A stretch of 64,000 nt of DNA from Streptomyces chartreusis (GTDB lineage: Bacteria > Actinomycetota > Actinomycetes > Streptomycetales > Streptomycetaceae). The DNA lies in contig NZ_CP023689.1 in NCBI RefSeq assembly GCF_008704715.1, positions 248,001-312,000 of the forward strand, given 5' to 3'. The notes under the pieces were generated by a model. The model ran no database searches, was not told where the DNA came from, and was given only the letters and a program-made list of their open reading frames with translations. Shown here piece by piece: positions 62,194 to 64,000 of the stretch. The position numbers and the translations under genes are program-made. Positions within the stretch are counted from its first letter, which is position 1. Each line of letters opens with the position of its first letter.

Positions 62194-62584
62194 ACCCGCA
62201 CCCGATGGATCACTACGCGCCGACCGCGGCCTCCCAGTGATCGGTACCGCAACAGGGCGGCGACGCGGGCGACCGTGGACTTGGCGCAACCACGGATGTC
62301 CTCCGACAGGTACGGCTGCGCAGGGCCGTCGCCCGGCAAGTGCCGGACGGCCGGCTGGAGAAGCGTGGGCCGAAGAGAGCCAGGACGCAGGACACGCACC
62401 GGCGCCGCCCCCTCGCTCTCCGGCGGGGTGGGCCCAGGCATGCCTGACGTTGACACCTATCGGCTCGGGACGTTGACTTGCGGGACGGCGCAGGGCCGGG
62501 AAGGGCGAGGTCGACCGGGTCGCCGGAAGCCTGCGGCAGGCCGTCGAGAAGGCGAACGGCGTCTTCGGGCGGTGCCCCACCCTC
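62194..62584. other. Gap between the iron box and the narG-leading gene
   Basis: 391 bases. A minus-strand frame (62190-62456) contains GPAQPYLSEDIRGCAKSTVA and has some protein-like character, but no family was recognised and no start or ribosome site is convincing. It may be a decayed gene. Confidence 0.3.
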
Positions 62585-62950
62585 ATGGAAGCGGTGCACA
62601 CGACGATGTACGACCAGACACGCGCCCAGCAGCCCGCGGACCGGCCCTCGGGCCCCGCCGGACGCCGTACCACGGGCCCGGAGCCGCTGCTCCCCTCCGA
62701 CGAACGGGAGGAAATCGTGCGCTGCCTCGGACATGCCGTCAACATCTTCCCGGACAGCCCGCGCGAGGCTCTGGAAGAGGCAGAGGGCGCGTTCGACGAA
62801 GCCACGGCCCAGCTCGCGAACGCCCTTGCCGAGCGACGGCGGGCCCTCCGCGCGGGCTGGGCGGAGCTGGCTCCCGAGACACAGTCCACCGAACTCCGGC
62901 TCGCACTGCGGGAGTACCGGGAGCTCACCGGACGACTGCTGCGCGCGTAG
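62585..62950 (+). CDS. Small helical protein upstream of narG
   Basis: 121 residues (113 if ATG 62609 is used). The C-terminal two-thirds are helical and charged: REEIVRCLGHAVNIFPDSPR, EALEEAEGAFDEATAQLANA, LAERRRALRAGWAELAPETQ and LRLALREYRELTGRLLRA. I recall similar proteins just before narG in other Streptomyces, so it may be part of the nitrate-respiration locus. The function is unknown; it has no Cys and no membrane segment. Confidence 0.7.
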   Translation: MEAVHTTMYDQTRAQQPADRPSGPAGRRTTGPEPLLPSDEREEIVRCLGHAVNIFPDSPREALEEAEGAFDEATAQLANALAERRRALRAGWAELAPETQSTELRLALREYRELTGRLLRA

Positions 62951-62999
62951 GCGCCGGACGGTAAACCGCGCATCAAACAAGAAGACAGTTGTGGTTGCC

Positions 63000-63014
63000 A
63001 AAAGGGTTCCTTTT
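63000..63014. promoter_or_regulatory. AT-rich inverted repeat AAAAGG-GTT-CCTTTT
   Basis: Perfect 6-bp arms with a three-base centre, 50 bases after the helical-protein stop, in a locally AT-rich stretch (62970-63016). Possible regulator site or part of a terminator. Confidence 0.3.
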
Positions 63015-63104
63015 CCGGCGGGTTGATCATCACGGCGGCGCCGCCGTGTTCGCCCACTACTCGAAACATCGCCGGCCCGGGACCTCCGCGAGTTCGAGGG
63101 ATGC

Positions 63105-63135
63105 CACGTCCGGCCGCGAAGTGCGGCCGGACGTG
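63105..63135 (+). terminator. Strong hairpin before narG
   Basis: CACGTCCGGCCGC and its exact inverse form a 13-bp stem with loop GAAGT, 155 bases after the upstream stop and 285 bases before narG. It probably ends the upstream transcript. The remainder of 62951-63419 holds no gene; it is the narG 5' region. Confidence 0.55.
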
Positions 63136-63313
63136 TGACCGGACCGGGCGCCGCGCGCCGTACGCGCTGTGCCTGCCGCTGGCGGGGACGGGGGAGTTGT
63201 CCGCCCGGCAGGCACGGAAATGCGGTCGTGCGGATGGGCATCTGCGGTTCGATCGACACCCAGCATGCAGCGGAGCAAGCACGCGGCCACCGGCCGACCG
63301 GGTCCCACCACCG

Positions 63314-63327
63314 GGACCATTGGGCCC
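63314..63327. promoter_or_regulatory. DevR/OsdR-like box upstream of narG
   Basis: GGACCATTGGGCCC fits seven of eight fixed positions of GGGnCnnnnGnCCC. A weaker copy (GGGCCGGAAGGTCG, six of eight) follows 33 bp on, at 63347-63360, the same spacing as the pair at 44.5 kb. Confidence 0.45.
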
Positions 63328-63419
63328 TATCGGGACCGGCGAAGTTGGGCCGGAAGGTCGTACGGCAAGGACCGCAGGCCCCAGGTGCGGCCGAGGGCGT
63401 GACCCCTAGCTTTCTGGCC

Positions 63420-64000
63420 ATGGAGAACGATCAGAAGGCACCGCGTCGGGCGCCGCGCGCCGGGGAAGACTGGCCGCTGGCCGCCCGCAGGCTCCTCACC
63501 CGCGGCGAGGTGTCCGCGGACGGTCGCGCCGTGTTCGGCACGGGCGACCCGCGGTGGGAGGGCTTCTACCGCGACCGGTGGGCCCACGACAAGGTCGTGC
63601 GGTCCACGCACGGCGTGAACTGCACGGGCTCGTGCTCGTGGATGGTGTACGTCAAGGACGGCATCATCACCTGGGAGCACCAGGCCACCGACTACCCGTC
63701 GATCGGCGCGGACTGCCCCGAGTACGAGCCCCGGGGATGCCCGCGCGGTGCGTCGTTCTCCTGGTACACCTACTCCCCCGGCCGGGTCCGCTACCCGTAC
63801 GTCCGCGGCACCCTGCTGAAGCTGTGGCGCGAGGCCCGCCGGCGCCTCGGCGACCCGGTGGCGGCCTGGGCCGAGATCACCGGCGACCCGGCGAAGGCCC
63901 GCGCCTACAAGCGGGCCCGCGGCAAGGGCGGCCTGGTGCGCGCGGACTGGGACGAGGTGTCCGAGCTGGTCGCCGCCGCCCATGTGCACACCATCAAGGC
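63420..64000 (+). CDS. narG: Respiratory nitrate reductase alpha subunit, 5' part
   Basis: The first 193 codons of NarG; the gene runs off the window. The N-terminal [4Fe-4S] (FS0) ligands are visible as His64, Cys68 and Cys72 in [13 protein letters not shown] and Cys107 in [12 protein letters not shown], with the spacing of E. coli Nar[21 protein letters not shown] and [10 protein letters not shown] are also typical. It reduces nitrate with quinol electrons using a molybdenum bis-MGD cofactor. ATG 63420 has no clear ribosome site; GTG 63399 in the same frame is an alternative. narH, narJ and narI should follow outside the window. Confidence 0.93.
   Translation, partial: MENDQKAPRRAPRAGEDWPLAARRLLTRGEVSADGRAVFGTGDPRWEGFYRDRWAHDKVVRSTHGVNCTGSCSWMVYVKDGIITWEHQATDYPSIGADCPEYEPRGCPRGASFSWYTYSPGRVRYPYVRGTLLKLWREARRRLGDPVAAWAEITGDPAKARAYKRARGKGGLVRADWDEVSELVAAAHVHTIK

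Noticed and set aside
62190..62456. Minus-strand 88-codon frame containing PYLSEDIRGCAKSTVARVAA
   Set aside because: Somewhat protein-like, but no start signal, no family and overlap with the iron box; described only as a possible decayed gene.

Overview
The window is chromosomal DNA of a high-GC actinomycete, most likely a Streptomyces. Signs of this are the G/C-rich third codon positions, GTG starts, ATGA/TGATG gene overlaps, F420-type enzymes, SpoIIE phosphatases, large secreted polysaccharide hydrolases and a nitrate-respiration/dormancy island like the one around OsdK/OsdR of S. coelicolor. No tRNA, rRNA, CRISPR array or intact mobile element was seen.

Region 1 (1-5.2 kb) holds small accessory genes: a membrane-anchored coiled-coil protein, a lipoprotein, a TPR protein, a TerF-like VWA protein, a secreted beta-sandwich protein, a HIT hydrolase and an alpha/beta hydrolase. 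A cut-off SpoIIE phosphatase C-terminus lies among them.

Region 2 (5.3-15.4 kb) is about sulfur. It has metY and metX for direct sulfhydrylation of O-acetylhomoserine (metX runs without a stop into a DUF1684 domain), then two LLM-class flavin oxidoreductase genes, one broken by a single TGA. A complete sulfonate-use operon follows: ABC permease, Tat/lipoprotein binding protein, ATPase and a TauD-type dioxygenase. Both metY and the sulfonate operon are preceded by a tiny Cys-containing ORF of the actinobacterial attenuation-leader type. The second ends in three Cys codons and looks leaderless. The region closes with a very strong bidirectional hairpin that contains the stop codons of both flanking genes.

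Region 3 (15.4-36.3 kb) is mixed accessory metabolism. It includes a translationally coupled pair of unusual ThDP and aldehyde-dehydrogenase-like enzymes, a 1,424-residue secreted GH87 alpha-1,3-glucanase, an SDR and an aldo/keto reductase with a divergent TetR gene and twin palindromic operators, a VOC protein, a propionyl-CoA synthetase, two MDR oxidoreductases, a coupled CSLREA beta-helix/carboxylesterase pair, a TetR regulator and a DEAD-box helicase.

Region 4 (36.4-43.5 kb) holds a xanthine-dehydrogenase-like operon that ends in a two-ABM-domain membrane protein, an HxlR regulator divergent from an F420:NADP-reductase-like gene, and an Acg-type nitroreductase.

Region 5 (about 42.5-64 kb) is a hypoxia/dormancy island: Acg-like protein, four or five PNPOx-fold (FMN-type) proteins, three ArsR paralogues, a SulP transporter, an RsbW-like ATPase with a STAS protein, two tandem-USP proteins plus a USP remnant, pyruvate phosphate dikinase, a DosS/OsdK-like GAF-GAF kinase with no adjacent response regulator, hemerythrin, NarK, a PAS-SpoIIE phosphatase and the start of narG. 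Copies of a 14-bp motif close to GGGnCnnnnGnCCC (DevR/DosR/OsdR-like) lie upstream of six of its transcription units, suggesting one regulon. An iron box controls a DUF2470 gene next to narG.
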